In this document: piece by piece, positions 38,931 through 51,902 of the stretch | Layout: each line of letters starts with the position of its first letter | How positions within the stretch are numbered: position 1 is the first letter of the stretch | NCBI GenBank assembly: GCA_031216915.1 | Contig: CM062296.1 | Span: forward strand, 450,740,287 to 450,804,286 | Reading direction: 5' to 3' | Origin: Pictodentalium vernedei | Taxonomy: Eukaryota; Mollusca; Scaphopoda; Dentaliida; Dentaliidae | DNA length: 64,000 bases | Translations under genes and position numbers: made by a program | Notes under the pieces: generated by a model | The model's database searches: none | What the model saw: the letters and a program-made list of their open reading frames with translations, nothing else | Told to the model about the DNA's origin: nothing

Positions 38931-40179
38931 TTTGTTCAGTTGGCCTTTTTCCACCCTCGACGTGATGTACTATGCTGTTCAGAGGTTTAGTTTAAACATA
39001 TTTTATTGTCATTAGATTGAAAACGGACCAAAGGATTGGAACACAAGTTATTAAACTTACATAAGTTCCTCTCCTAAAACATTCAATGGCAGCTAACAAA
39101 AATATACGCGAACAAACCAAACAAAAAAAAAACAAACAAACAAAAAAAACCCATTTTTTATCTACAATACAATAAACATGCTTCAAACCAATTCATAGTA
39201 GCTGGAGAGAAGTGAAAGACACGCCATGCAGGTATGGGATAAGATGGTATAAAGCAAAAGAAAGGAGGATAGTCGAGTGTTGTGTCCTTATCGTACGGAT
39301 GCGGCCATCGCAAGTCGTCACCGAGCCTTAACTTAATGTTGGAGAGAAGGCACACCAAAAAGGGGTATGGTTGACCTGTTCACAGGTGCTGTATGAATGG
39401 TTTGTGAACTCCTGCATTGCATTGTTGTATGCAACGGATACTGTGGAAGATAGAGTCCAGATTGCCCTTTGCTGACCTGTCATACCACTGCTAATAGTCA
39501 ATATACCAGTACTTTTTAGTGGTCGCATAAGGGTCTGCGCGATTGTAAGATCAGACTCAAGGCCTGTCCAGAATTGATGACATAAAGCCCCTTCTCAAAT
39601 TTTGTAAGAATGTCTGGATGTTTTAATCCTAGATGATCCATTGTCTGAAGTTACAGATATAGCTACTTCAGGTAGTTGAAGTGGCCAGCTGCAGAAAATA
39701 TCGGAATGTAGTCTGAGACAGTACCACGGTGGAGTCTGTGTGACCCAGTACGATCAGCTCTCATCAAAGACCGCGCTGGTACTCATAGGTTTCGACAACC
39801 AACCCAGAGCTGTCTGGTCTTTGAAGAGGCAACCATACTAGACTTTCCTGACTGAATAGCTTCTTCAGTTTTCTTGAGATCATGTAGATTATGCAGGGAT
39901 TCGGGTGGAATTTGACCAAAAAATGCAGTGATCTGTCACATTTATTTGTTGATACTGTAAAATACATTTACTTATGAAAATAATTCAACCGATTTTTTAC
40001 ATGTACCAGTATCTTGATCAACATACTCACTGAATATGATGAATTATTAGGTTAGGCAATGTAATAAAAATCAACAGCGCTCTTTTTCCAAAGCTTCCGG
40101 CCTTTTGGCCAATATCAACGATATGACTGTGGATGACAATGCAATTACATCTTACTCGTTCGGTCAGCATACATCATGC
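38931..40179. other. non-coding
   Basis: No gene or clear repeat is seen. A-rich block at about 39118-39150 (AAACAAACAAAC). Confidence 0.4.
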
Positions 40180-40560
40180 CCCTACAACCCGCGGACGACT
40201 GATCATAAGTGGCAGACTATACTTGCCTGAAGATATGACAGAACCCCGAACATTCTTTTTTCATTTTTTATGGAAACATTATAACCGCTATGGATCCTCT
40301 CATCTTTCACTCCATTCCTGGAGGTGGTTGTCTGCCCCTAGGAAAGCGAGTCTTGGTCCTGCGTCCTCTTCGAACCCCCTTTTCGTAAATGTTCTCAGAA
40401 TATATCGAGGTCCGGCCAAATAGGATACATAGCAGGCCTGTCCCCGAAGCAGGGAAGTTCAGGTTTTGATGGCATTCTGTCAAGGGCTGTTTTTTCTGCA
40501 CAAGTGATCAAACCTGAATCCGAACCCGTCCGTCCTTGAACAACCAGACGAGCCCTAGAT
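40180..40560 (-). repeat. dispersed repeat, copy 2 (see 6400-6760)
   Basis: The reverse complement shares ACTTCCCTGCTTCGGGGACA, GCCTGCTATGT, CCTATTTGGCCG and the GGAGGTGGTTG block with 6580-6730. The short phrase GGCAGACTATACTTGCCTGA occurs at about 40211 and, with variation, at 40604 and 40723. Confidence 0.5.
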
Positions 40561-41255
40561 TATACATGCCCAGACTGTTCCAAACAACCAAATAACACAA
40601 AAGCGGCAGATTATACTTGCCTGAAGATCAGCCGAACTGATCACAAAGAACTAAAACACAGAAAAGCCCGATGCTGACTGTACTTGCCCGTGACGGATCT
40701 AACAATTATACAAATAAGTGGCAGACTATACTTACCTGAAAAAGAATACCATAAACACCAGAACCTTTCTCTCCTACACACTTCCCTTCTCTGTTGCATC
40801 CGGGCATGATGTTGATTTGCACATATGCGTCTTTGTCGCGCTAAACCATTCATTCTGGATAATCAGAGAACCACATTTTGTTTTCGAAGTTCTTAAATGG
40901 TGTGGAGAAAGAGACAAAAATATCTCAGTTGGCGGGGATGAATCTGCCGGAGCAGTACTCTTCAGGGTGTATTTGAGGATACGGAATGTACTGGGAGAAA
41001 TAAAGTGCAAGTGACTGAGGAATATGTAATCGAATGCACCGAGTTAACGTGGAGAAGAAAAGGTGTTTTCAACCACGTCCGTGATAACGGTGTACAAGCT
41101 GACCGAGGACTTGTATTCCGTTAAAAACAAACTGTACAATCTTTGTAAAACGCAGGAATTGTGTTTAACGATGTCTGTCGCAATATTATTACATCTGGTC
41201 GCGGGAGCGAGCTATAACTAACTATAAACGCTCATTAAAACCCAGGAATTGTGTT
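40561..41255. other. non-coding
   Basis: Apart from the two extra GGCAGA(C/T)TATACTT(G/A)CCTGA phrases, no feature is supported. Confidence 0.4.
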
Positions 41256-41500
41256 TTAACCCTTTACCCAACGTAACGGCAAAACCGGCCAGCGCTATTC
41301 TCAAAAATCGCCAATTAATTTTTAAAATATTTTCATTTTTTGTCTCAAAAACATAGGTTATGACCCCTCGTTGGAACGAGCTCGTCGAGCTCGTTCCAAC
41401 GAGGGGTCATAACCTATGTTTTTGAGACAAAAAATGAAAAAAATTAGTTATTCAAGATTTTTTTTGCAAGTGTCGTCTGCTTTTCATGTTAGGTAAAGGG
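41256..41500. mobile_element. palindromic piggyBac-like MITE, copy 2
   Basis: TTAA then CCCTTTACCCAACG at the left. The foldback centre GAGCTCGTCGAGCTC lies at about 41380, framed by CCTCGTTGGAAC and its complement. At the right it reads GTTAGGTAAAGGG, with the terminal TTAA lost. The inner arms (CATAGGTTATGACCCC) place it in the same subfamily as the copies at 33.6 and 47.1 kb. Confidence 0.85.
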
Positions 41501-41793
41501 CCACGTCTGTTGCAATGTCACACAGTCTGATGGGGTGTCTTTCTATAACAAACTATGTACGTTTATTTGAAGGCCATGACTTGTATTTTACTACAACTGT
41601 ATATGTTATAAAGTCCACCAGTATGTGGATATTTATTGAAAACAGTGACAATTTGATTGTGCCGTAATGACTGGATTATACGGATTTATTTTTTTCCTGA
41701 AACTGGATTTACGAATTTGAAATAGTGACGTGGATGTTATTTTTGGATTATATCTCGGTGCTATGCATAGCTAATTGTTTGACAGCAATATTA

Positions 41794-41928
41794 GTTACCC
41801 CGTGTCTGATCACGTGGTACGGGTTTTTGCCAGCCGTATCCCATGAGGCCGAAGGCCGAAGGCCTCATGGGATACGGCTGGCTTCGGGTAGGTAAAAACC
41901 CGCACCACGTGATCAGACACGGGGTAAC
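41794..41928. repeat. about 135-bp near-perfect palindrome
   Basis: The left arm starts GTTACCCCGTGTCTGATCAC and the right arm ends with its complement. The inner part GCCAGCCGTATCCCATGAGG pairs with CCTCATGGGATACGGCTGGC around GCCGAAGGCCGAAGG. A small asymmetric insert (TTCGGGTAG) separates arms on the right. Confidence 0.85.
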
Positions 41929-42104
41929 GAATTTATCTATTGACTTTCCGTTTTAGAAGTACAATCTATTTCATGTGTGAACACACACAGCATGAGATCT
42001 TTTATCTTCCATTGTTGAGCCATACAGGTTTGTGTGGTATTTTTGTGCAAAAGAGTTTTTGTGAAAATATGCCGATATGACTAGTACAAAAAAATTATTG
42101 AATT

Positions 42105-42720
42105 TCTTTTTTTTCTTTTTTTGTCTCAAAAACATAGCTTATGAACCCCAGATTGGAGGGTACTCGACAAGCTCATTCCAATAAGGGGTCATGAGCTATA
42201 TTTTGGAGATAACAAAATTAAAATATAATGCATGTACACTGTAAAACTGGAATGACGCGTCTTCTACGGGGTATGGACAATTTGTAGATTTCGGAACGAG
42301 GCTTCCACTGGGTATGGGAAATGTGTCAGTGGCTGGGCGGACGTATCGTGGGTTTCAATGAATATGGTCTCATACCACGTATCTATCAACCAATCAAATC
42401 AAAAAATTCACTTTAGTCAATAGATAAGACATCATCTCAATGTTTTCATGTCAAGTTTCATAACCCGCTAAGCATTCTACTATTCACACCCCTTAAAATA
42501 TTTATTCCTTCATAACTATATTCCCGAAGTTGCTAGCGTTCACTTCTTGGGCGGTTCGATAACCCTCTTTCTAGCGTAACAATCGGTCGGACCAGCGCTA
42601 ATCACTAAACTAAAATCGCCATCCAAATTTGAACCCAAACATGTCTTCTGACACAAAATTTGAACGAACTCACTGAGCTCGTTCCAGCGAGGGATCATGA
42701 GTTATATTTCGAAATTAAAA
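42105..42720. repeat. two decayed copies of the palindromic MITE
   Basis: About 42110-42215 has TTTGTCTCAAAAACATAGCTTATGAACCCC ... AAGGGGTCATGAGCTATATTTTGGAGA. About 42650-42720 has GAGCTCGTTCCAGCGAGGGATCATGAGTTATATTT. Both resemble the middle of the 41.3-kb copy but lack recognisable ends. Confidence 0.55.
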
Positions 42721-45320
42721 CAGGAAAATAAAAAAATTAGCCACCCATGCCTTCTGCTGGTCATATTTGATAACGTTATTACAAAATGTAACCAGGCGCG
42801 TAGCTAGGATTCAATAATAGAGGGGGAGGTGCCCACCCTGTTTTTTAATGGGTGGGGAAACAAACTTGATATTTGGAAAGAAGGCTGCTGTAGAGGAAGT
42901 TCGGGGTCCTTCGAATAGTCTTAACCACTACTATGGGGTCGCTACCCTCTCCCTTCGGGACGAGTGTGTAACGACCGGAGGGTCATAGGCCACCTCTGAG
43001 AAAGGTTTGCAAAATTCAGTGCCATAAGAGAGAATCTGCGGCTTTTGTAGCGTAAGTAGGCGTATACTGGAGACCATTTTATGTTCTATGTTATGCGAAA
43101 CTCGCTTTGTCGTTGTACGTAACACAAGGTCAAGACGACAGTGGAATCTTACACAAATTAAAAAATAAAATGAAATAGTCTTTGTCTTCCATTTCATGTA
43201 AGCTAGTCTCAAGAGCCACAACTTAAAAGTTATTGTTTGGTGGAGAAGTGAGGGAAAATGGCAAGTTGTGATCACAGTGCCTCCAGATTTTTCCGATTTG
43301 TGAAGTAGGGTGTCAACATGTTGTTCCCAATATGTAACTTTTGTTCGAACGAACGTTCTTGTGAAAGTTTTTACTTGCCTTTTAGGTAATCTCTGGGGAT
43401 AAAGGGGATCGTGGTGGCCACTCCTACGAAGAAAAACATAAGAAACAAGAAAATGTTCCGAAAACTCATCTCAGATCAAATGTTCAATTGCAGGCCAATT
43501 CTTAGCTTACTCGTACCGCTCTAACGAATCTCCAACCCCTACTCCGATGCTGCGATATTTTTCCATCGAAAATTGTACATAAAAAGCGACCATCTAAGGC
43601 TAAACAAAATTACATAATTGATTCTCAGGCAATTTCTTTTTAAAACGAATGAGGAAGGGCGATTTCTATTTTTATTTTTTATTCCTGACGGAAAGGTCGC
43701 TGATGCCTAAAATCCAGTTGTGAGAGCCTAAAATTAAATACCAGAGCTTCCATGTTGATTTCAGTGGTTGAGGGCTAGAAGACAGAATCAGACCTTTAAA
43801 AAATAAGGGTACCAGTACCCATGTTTTGTATTCAGTCAAAGGTAAATAATAGTTTGTTTATACAAATCTGTTCTATTACAAATTATTGGAGAGTGCCTGT
43901 TGGCACTATCCAATAATTTGTAATAAAACAATTTTTGATGTGCAAATTTAGACCGCTAAAAATAATCATCTAGGTCTCAACCAGTTAAATAAATAGTTAT
44001 TTTCTAAAAACATATGGGAATCGTATCGCATTTCGCGAAGAGAATAGCAATACTGTATCAATGTATACGACACATTGCATCGCAAATCGCGATGTGATAC
44101 CGCTAAAATCGCACCCTTTGATAGTTTTATGCATTTTGAATTTTGCCTCCAAAATAAATACGACGAATGCGGGTCGAAAAAAAAAACGAATGCGCGGGTG
44201 CCTGAGAATCAACAGATTGATGCTCTTTAGTCTTAACGTTGTTGTAATAAACTTCTTGGACTTCATTTGAAAACTGAGTCATCTGATAAACTTTCAATCC
44301 ACAAGTAAAGTAGTTCACATTTTAGCGCCCATATTAACTAATACCCAGGTTACTATAGTAGTAAACATATCGGCGAATCGACTCCTTCGCAAATGTAGAA
44401 AAGCAGGACGAACACGAGTCACGTGGCGTAGAGTTTAACAAAAATACCCAATTTAACCATCCCTTCGGGGAACATCAGTTCGGCCGAATAGTTCTCAAGG
44501 CGGTTTGGATCTGCGAGCCAATAGCGTCCCCAGTCCTGCCGGCACAATCAACTGACGTTTCGGGGACGCCATCGGCAAAAGTTCGACCTGCAGACTCATT
44601 ATTTAGGCTCGAATGTGGACTCAATTGCGTAACTTTGCGGACGTAACAGACTTGCGAGCGCAATCTTTCTCGTGGGCCTATTCGATCGAAACAAATATCA
44701 CACGCAATCAATTCATTCTGACCACGTAGTTTCTATAGTTAAAAAAACTGTCCCCAGATAATCTGTAATAGAATATTTGTACGACACAATTGAATAAAAA
44801 GTACGCGACCCGACTTATAAAAAGTATTACACTTCTCAAACCAGAAAAATAGAAGAACGTCGCTGTGCGAATTGACATTCAGAAGCAATGTTATTCAAAC
44901 TACACCGAATCAATCAGTGATAAATGTAATTGTTAGAGAAAACACTTGGAAATGCCAAGGCACGTCTTGTTGCTTAGCATGAAAAGTCTCTCTCTCATTA
45001 GAGATAGCATAATGTGATAATAACAAAAACGATGCACCGCGCAGACGTTTTATCTCTTATTAAAACGACGAACGCTATCGAAAAAATCAATGATTTATTT
45101 TTGTTCAAGAACTTGACAAAATCAAGCGCTCCTGGTAAAAGCCTTCTCCAGTGTACTTGGTGTTGGAAAAAAATGCTTATATCGATAATTAGTGTGTGCG
45201 TTAGTCAGAACGTCTAAACCAATTTATATACATTATAAATATACAGCCAAGCTATAACTTGATTAGTCTGTTTAAAGTGTTCGTCAATACAATTAACTCG
45301 TACAGTACACTCATTACGAA
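42721..45320. other. non-coding with one hairpin
   Basis: No gene is supported. A hairpin lies at 43876-43922 (TTACAAATTATTGGA...AGTGCC / GGCACTATCCAATAATTTGTAA). The same arm theme (ATTTATTGGAGA) recurs in another hairpin near 60925, so these may be two copies of one small foldback family. Confidence 0.5.
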
Positions 45321-45324
45321 AGAG

Positions 45325-45389
45325 GAAAGAGAATTTTGACCGGGTCGCGACTTGGTCGCGATCCGGTTAAAATTCTCTATCTGCTTTCC
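45325..45389. repeat. palindrome around TCGCGA
   Basis: GAAAGAGAATTTTGACCGGG and the TCGCGACTTGGTCGCGA centre fold onto CCGGTTAAAATTCTCTATC. Similar words (GAGAATTTCGACGTAGTCG, AGCGATCCGG) occur near 61830-61870. Confidence 0.7.
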
Positions 45390-46465
45390 CTCACATAACA
45401 GTGTAGAATCCCACCTGTCGAAACACAAATTCGAAAACATAGCATCTTGGATTTTATTTTCGTTCATTTTTTATGATTCTGTCTTCATTTTACAATATTT
45501 TATTTATAAAAGTTCAAGCCACCAGTGTAAGTTTGTCGCAACCAGACCGCGGTCTGCGACATTACAGTACTGTGTCTTTAACACTGAAGGTCGTGTTCAC
45601 AAAAAATACAAGTCTTTATTATGAAGCGGTTTGATATTTCTACTACATATTCTGGACATATCTTAAATGTCGAGCTCAACGTTGAATTTCCAGTAAGCTC
45701 GATTCTCGACAAACAGTTGCGATTTAAGTAATGACTGGTTGGCCGCCTAAACGAAATTATTAACACTGAAGCGGTGGAACACATATTCTGAGGAATTATC
45801 AAATTCTGGCTGCATTGTTAAATTTCCGGTAGACCAAAACTGATTCTTAACGAATCACATAGTCGCATCTTGAAAGAGAACTTTAATCTGACAAATAATT
45901 AGCACCTAGGAGAGAATCAACAATCAAAAAACAAATACCACAAAATGATCCAAAAGTTCGCGAATTTACACTGATTGGTGGGGCACCAATAAAACAATCA
46001 ATGATCAGAATACTTTAAAGCTGTAATTCTCATTTTTTTCACAAAGAAAAACAAGAAACATAACCTGGGGTCTACTGACCGCAACATTGTTTAAACTTCA
46101 TTCGCTTTCTACATAATATAAATTATTGGCTGACGGAACATTCACTGTGTAATGAGTATTCAAGTAGACATCTGCTCCCAAATACTGTTTGTTGGTCTTA
46201 GGTATTTTCTATTTCAGTTAACGGAATGTCTTTGATAAAATGTGTTTGAGAGGGCATTGCTTTTAGTTTGCTTGTATAACGACACGGTCATGTATTCAGA
46301 CAAGTTTGTTCTACCAGAATTTGGCATAAAATGTCTTGAAGTTCGCTAACATACATGGATAGTTTCACATATTGGACAACGGTAACGGTCACCTTCATAC
46401 TGTTACATAATGTCATTGAGAGCGATGCGTTGGATCATAACGATTTTCCAGTTTTCAAATTCAAC
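45390..46465. other. non-coding
   Basis: No gene is supported and no clear repeat boundary is seen. Confidence 0.4.
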
Positions 46466-46680
46466 ACCAGGAACCAATATTATAAAACATTTACAACTGC
46501 ATTTTACAGAATTGTATTTTCCCTCTCTGACTACAAATGGCGGTAATGAATTATTATTGTTTTATAAGACGTGGCAATTTACCGTCCTTTAAAGTACTAA
46601 TAAATCAGTTCGGTCATTTATATTCACATGCAGAAAATAAAATTCTGAAAAATACAATTGTAAATGTTTTATAGTGTTGA
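46466..46680. repeat. TATAAAAC-family MITE, copy 2 (both ends present)
   Basis: The left end TTCAACACC...TATTATAAAACATTTACAACTG and the right end ACAATTGTAAATGTTTTATAGTGTTGAA are inverted repeats. The interior is AT-rich without coding capacity. Confidence 0.75.
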
Positions 46681-46765
46681 ACTCTGGCAGATGATGAAAG
46701 TAATTTACTCCCGACTCCTGACTACTCACCACAATGACTAACTGGACCGGAATCCAGTATCAAGA

Positions 46766-47010
46766 TGAGAGCTCAGAGGCTCAGTGGTTAGAGCATTGGA
46801 CTTCAACTAAAGGTCGCCGGTTCGATCCTCACTAGCGGTGAAATGCATTGTGTCCATGGGCAAGACACCTAAAACCGATTGCCCACGTGGAGACATGCTA
46901 TCGCTGTGTAATAAGGCTTACTGCACGTATATGGTCGCTTGCATTCAACTGCTCGTTCAGAGTCAATACGTTGGATAGTCTGAAAGTTGATCGCCGCTGC
47001 TCTGTGCGCT
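46766..47010 (+). mobile_element. tRNA-derived SINE, copy 1
   Basis: The A-box-like GGCTCAGTGGTTAGAGCA and B-box GGTTCGATCC lie 30-40 nt apart at 46780-46835, followed by the body TTGTGTCCATGGGCAAGACAC and ACTGCACGTATATGG. The 3' tail has CTCCACCC(A/G)TAAAACTGT. The same body is found at 55978-56310 and, reversed, at 60600-60790. The tRNA-like head has no acceptor stem pairing and is not a functional tRNA gene. Confidence 0.75.
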
Positions 47011-47107
47011 GCTCGATCTGTGTTTCTCTCCGGGAACTCCGTCTTCCTCCACCCATAAAACTGTCCGACACGATGTGATCCTGGAGGTGAACGTGTCGTA
47101 AAAGCCT

Positions 47108-47357
47108 ACTGACCCTTTACCCAACGTATCGGCCAAAACCGGCCAGCGCTATTCTCAAAAATGGCCAATTAATTTTCATTATTTTTTATTTTTTGTCTCA
47201 AAAACATAGGTTATGACCCCTCGTTGGAACGAGCTCGTCGAGCTCGTTCCAACGAGGGGTCATAACCTATGTTTTTGAGACAAAAAATGAAAAAAATTAG
47301 GTATTCAAGAATATGTTTTGCAAGTGTCGTCTGCTTTTCATGTTAGGTAAAGGGCTA
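47108..47357. mobile_element. palindromic piggyBac-like MITE, copy 3
   Basis: CCCTTTACCCAACGTATCGG at the left and GTTAGGTAAAGGG at the right. The perfect centre around GAGCTCGTCGAGCTC is at about 47230-47245. TTAA is altered at both ends (CTGA, CTAA). It inserted just downstream of the SINE. Confidence 0.85.
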
Positions 47358-47735
47358 AACAAACAAACAAACAATGTGTAAGATAAAATATCCAATCACT
47401 GATTGTAATTTATGTTTGCACAACGAATCGTCACGACAAAATTATAATCAATGATTTTATATTTCAGTTTACGCCTTGATTTCAGTATATGCATGAATTT
47501 TAGATAGTTTTAAAGTAAAGCTAAAATTATGGACATTGCGCAAAGTCGAAACGACAGACCGAGAAGACCACAGTTTGCTCGCCGCAGATTCAATAAAAAT
47601 GTATCCAGCAAATTGGTTTTTATTCTGAACAAGACCAGGGCCTGAAATTCCACCATTCACTTTAATATACTATTCAAAAGAAGTAGTAGATATTTATTAT
47701 AAAAGTGAGATATATGAAGAAATATCAGGCATCTC
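47358..47735. other. non-coding
   Basis: No gene or repeat is supported. Confidence 0.4.
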
Positions 47736-48840
47736 ACTGTGACATCTGGTTAATGATTTCAGCGATAGCTGGGTGTCTTACAAGCACACATTCCACGCAT
47801 TGAGTAAAAGAAGACATGGACGGTCGGTCAGAGAATTTACCACATCCAGTCCATGACCTCAATACCATGTAAAGCCTCCGCGGTTCGCGAGACAAACGCG
47901 GATCCGACGTGGCATACTCCCCACCAAACATCCAGTATCAGCTTGACTGATGTTATTCCATTCTTCCTACAGTGCAGCGGCGAGTTCCTGGACATTGGTA
48001 GCGGACTGTTGGTGTTGCCGGAGGCAGCTGCCAAGCATATCGCAGACGTGCTCGATTGGTGAAAGGTCTACACTTAGTGCTGACCAAGGCAATGTAGTGA
48101 TGTTCTGCTTCTCGAGGAACTCTGTAGCGACACGGGCCCTGTGTGCTCTTGCACTGTCATCATGGAAAATTAGTCGACGGCTGTGACGTCGCGCAAATGG
48201 CACCACATGAGCTGCTAACATGTTGTCACGGTAGTACTGCTCTGTGACGCGCCCTTAATGATATGTAATGCTGTTCTGCTTCCCCACACCATAACCGATC
48301 CACCACTAAATCGATCTTGCTGCATAACGGTTACGTCATGGTATCGTTCGTTCCGCCGCCGCCACACTCTGTTTCGCCTGTCGTGGAAGTCGTCAGTGAA
48401 CCTCGATTCATCGGAAAACATGACGTTGCTCCACCGACGATTGTCACAGTGCTGTCGTGCTCCACACCAATTACAGTTAAACGTGGAATTATTCGAGGTC
48501 GTCGAGAGTACAAATTCCAGCTGTGTAGGCAATTTCGGATAATCTGACCACTGACTCTTACATCTGTCGCTCAGTGCAGCTGCTGCCCAATTTCTGAAGC
48601 ACTTTCATGGCGGTTACGTAATGCTGTGGTTCGGATGAAACGATCCTGGTTAGCAGTTGTCGTCGTTGGGCGACCTGACCAACGTCTGTCATCAATATTG
48701 CATGTCTGGCGGTAGCATGACCACAACCTGCTAATCACAAATTGAGTAACGTTGAGAATTTGAGCCACTGCAGTCTGTCTGTTGCCAGCTTCCAACATGC
48801 CAACGACACGTAAACGCACGTCGCGAGTCAGTCTTCGCAT
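47736..48840 (-). pseudogene. second Tc1/mariner-type transposase, frameshifted
   Basis: The minus-strand start MRRLTRDVRLRVVGM leads into an HTH part with ILNVTQFVISRLWSCYRQT and the GRPTTTT hook (48840-48571). Next comes VMFSDESRF (first Asp, about 48415), RFSGGSVMVWG (about 48290), LIFHDDSARAHRA (second Asp, about 48165), LPWSALSVDLSPIEHVCDMLG (Glu, about 48050) and a C-terminal part to about 47740. At least three frame changes separate these pieces. The catalytic triad appears present although the gene is broken. It is a different lineage from the 34.2-35.3 kb copy. Confidence 0.88.
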
Positions 48841-51190
48841 ACCTCAAAAGTTACGTTTCGACCCATTGATGAACGAGTTTATAACAAGAAAAGATCGATG
48901 AGACTTCCAAAAAACCCGTCCAGTACAAATTAAAATTTCAAAACGTACCACACAGACATTAACGCGGCGGTCGTGCGACAAACCTGAACGAAGTTTTCGT
49001 GGCCGGTGACATTCATGATCCACACTAAACTTGGTAACAAACTGATGTGTCCAATCACGCGTATCCAATACCATTTTCCGAAAATATCAACGTCAGTTTG
49101 ATGTAAATGTAATCCGTTTGCACAAGATCCTCGTTGTCATGGTTTGAGTTGGGCTTTGCGATCTTGAGCACTCATGAGCCAATAATTTATATTCTGTAGA
49201 AAGCGAATGCAGTTCAAACAATGTTACGGTCAGTACAAGATAATGTATACGGGATGCAACGCTTTTTAAGCAGTTATATATTTAGTTGAGCATTCTTGAT
49301 CCATGTGAAAGTACAGCCGCTGTGGACTGGGCACTTTCCACGGGGAGCGGGTGGGGGGGGGGGTGCGGGGTAGGGATTTGGCAATATTTCCACCGACGCA
49401 ATAATATCATCAAAAATTTAATTAATAAAGACCGGGTACAACCTGATGTTTCATTAATTAAACTTTTGCTGCTGGTTATTTTAATACCTGGTAAACGCAT
49501 GCGTGGACATCACTGCCCAAGCGTGGACTACGACCTGTCCACGGCGACTGTATTGTACTATTAAGACCAATGCATCTAAACATAGTCTGGTTCTGAATCT
49601 CTATGAAACCAACTTTGTAGATTCAAAATGACGAAACTATTCTGTTATTGAGTATCAGAAGTTAGTATAACAACCGACATACCCAAACCTGGGGTTCGGT
49701 CTGCTACCACACAATTGGCACATCTAAACTATAAATAAGTCATTCTCTTAACAATGAAACTTGAGCCATTTAATTCTAATCAGTTTTAAACAGATAGAGA
49801 AATGTATGAAAAATGCGTGCGGAATACTGTCAATTACTAAACTTATTGGATACGACTTTGATTACCAAATATTGGATGGGAATACATGCATTTCCAGTGA
49901 CAGATAATGAATGGTAAAGTAACATATTTTTGCAGCATTAGTTTTTATTCTATGTAATAGAATATTCGAGAAAAGGGAAAATTGCTGATGTCAATCCAAA
50001 GTTTTCTCACATGTTTATAAAGCAGGCCAGAAACCTTCAAGCTTATAAAAACTGGAAAAAAAACATTTTCAATCCAATTTCAGAAACAGTTGTTCTTGCA
50101 GTCACATGAAGAAACAACGGAGTTAAGCAACTGGACGAGCTCCAAAAATTTGACAGAAATTATGCGTTGAAATTTCACTTTAGATCCAAACGGATAAAAG
50201 TTCAAAAATAAAAATTATACTTGGATACATTCTTGTTTCTAGTCTGCTTTGATTACCCACCACTCCATATCCTCGCAAGACCACAAGTTCTTTATGGATT
50301 GTTAATTAATATTGAAAAAAATGCAATGTGGGAAATTCCACAGCTTTGATAAGAACGTCAACAGCATTCAGCGGAAATGGAAAACAAGCTCGAGCAGTTG
50401 TTTCCCGTCACAAGACGACTTTCAGTTGTTCTGAAGAATTCGTTCTTTGTACCATAAGCATTTTTCATATTGTCGAGAATGATGTGAAGATGACAACGAT
50501 TTCTTTGGTTCAATATCCTGATATGTCAAATGAATACCTAAAGTGGTTGGGTTAATTATTCCAGTGCATTATCAATTGTACTCATCTATTAATTCATGAC
50601 AAGTCTTGAAATAGAGCACTTGACGCTCATTATTGATGGCGACCCCTTTCTTACAATTTGAACTACATTTACCAAGTGATTGCGTTTCAGCTCTCCAAAG
50701 CGACACAATATTGACATGTATTGAATAACATCACGATACACTAGCACGGTATACGAGAACTTGTATCTTACAGCTGACGAACATTCGAATAATATTATCA
50801 CATCCAAATCGAATCTTCCCGCTATTTCAGTGGTAGTTATTGCAACTTCATTCAATCTACGCTCCGGCATTGTATTCACCGGCGACTCGTCTTTGTGGGC
50901 AAGTCAATCAAAAATACGGAATATTCCAGAAACGGATTCAAAATAGTTTCGAGAGCGGAACCTCTTTGATCTCTTCTTCTGAAGAGTGTTCACTCGACAT
51001 GCTCCAAATTAACCCGTACATGTTGTAATCAACAAATGGAGATCATTTGCAATAAGCATTTATTGATTGTGAAGAACACTTCAGGTGACAACACGATTGT
51101 GTCAACCTGCTTGTATTCACGACAGAAAAAAGCACAGGAACAATTTGTATGTAAATGCTTGTATCCACGTCTTTATACATACAAGGTAAA
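48841..51190. other. non-coding
   Basis: No gene is supported. A G-rich run lies at about 49345-49370. No ordered repeats were recognised. Confidence 0.4.
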
Positions 51191-51255
51191 CTTAGTTAAC
51201 ATATGACTACCATAAATAGCCCCTCAGTGCCACTGCAGTTTGCCCATCAAATCCA
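51190..51255 (-). repeat. dispersed repeat end, homologous to 4250-4315
   Basis: The reverse complement reads TTTGATGGGCAAACTGCAGT, then GGGGCTATTTATGGTAGTCATAT, a near match to 4256-4310. Confidence 0.6.
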
Positions 51256-51717
51256 GCTATCCGAAAAACAAGACTGTCAAGTTTTCCAGATCGTTATCAT
51301 GTCTGTCTCAAACGAGGCGCCCGAGAACGAACTATTTCTACTAGTGACCTATAAATTAACATAGAACATAGACACAGAACATAAACACGAGTGTCTCCTC
51401 ATTAAACTCCGTTAACAAACATTCCAGTCGAGGTTTATTTGAAAATGCCGTGCTGAACAATTGAAAAATAACAATTAACAACTATTTTCAAGATGCGAAT
51501 CCCAACAAAACGGAGGAGAATCTGTGTTACCGAAAGCGATTCTGTTTGAAATTCAAGTCTTGCTTCCATTGTTTTGACTTTCAAGTTTCATGTTCGGCAC
51601 GAACGTACGATATTACTACGCGTTTGGGAGTCCCCAATTCCATAAATTGTTAATGTTTATTTGGCTGATATAATTAGTTGTGACCAGCTTAAATACTAAT
51701 TGTCATATAATAAACAA

Positions 51718-51841
51718 ATTACTACAACAGTCAATTAATCTGTATTGTTGTATTCCATCTCGTTGACGAGGTGAGCTCGAACAGATCAAACTCGACGCCG
51801 ACGGAATACAACAACACAGATCAATTGACTGTTGTAGTAAT
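51718..51841. repeat. foldback with about 40-bp arms
   Basis: Arms 51718-51758 (ATTACTACAACAGTCAATTA...) and 51801-51841 (complement). The loop GTTGACGAGGTGAGCTCGAACAGATCAAACTCGACG is similar to sequence at 4195-4240. It belongs to the repeat family also seen there. Confidence 0.75.
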
Positions 51842-51902
51842 CTGTATATACCACACCCGAGGTTTTGACTGATTTTATAATGGAAGCCTTCAACAAAGTA
51901 GT

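Noticed and set aside
40211..40750. ATACTTACCTG-like words resembling the 5' end of U1 snRNA
   Set aside because: Only about 11 bases match. The following sequence has none of the U1 stem-loops or Sm site, and the words belong to a dispersed repeat.
46766..46840. tRNA gene
   Set aside because: A and B boxes are present, but the acceptor and anticodon arms do not pair and the sequence continues into a shared SINE body.
47853..48547. Several plus-strand open frames
   Set aside because: They are antisense shadows of the minus-strand Tc1-type transposase pseudogene.
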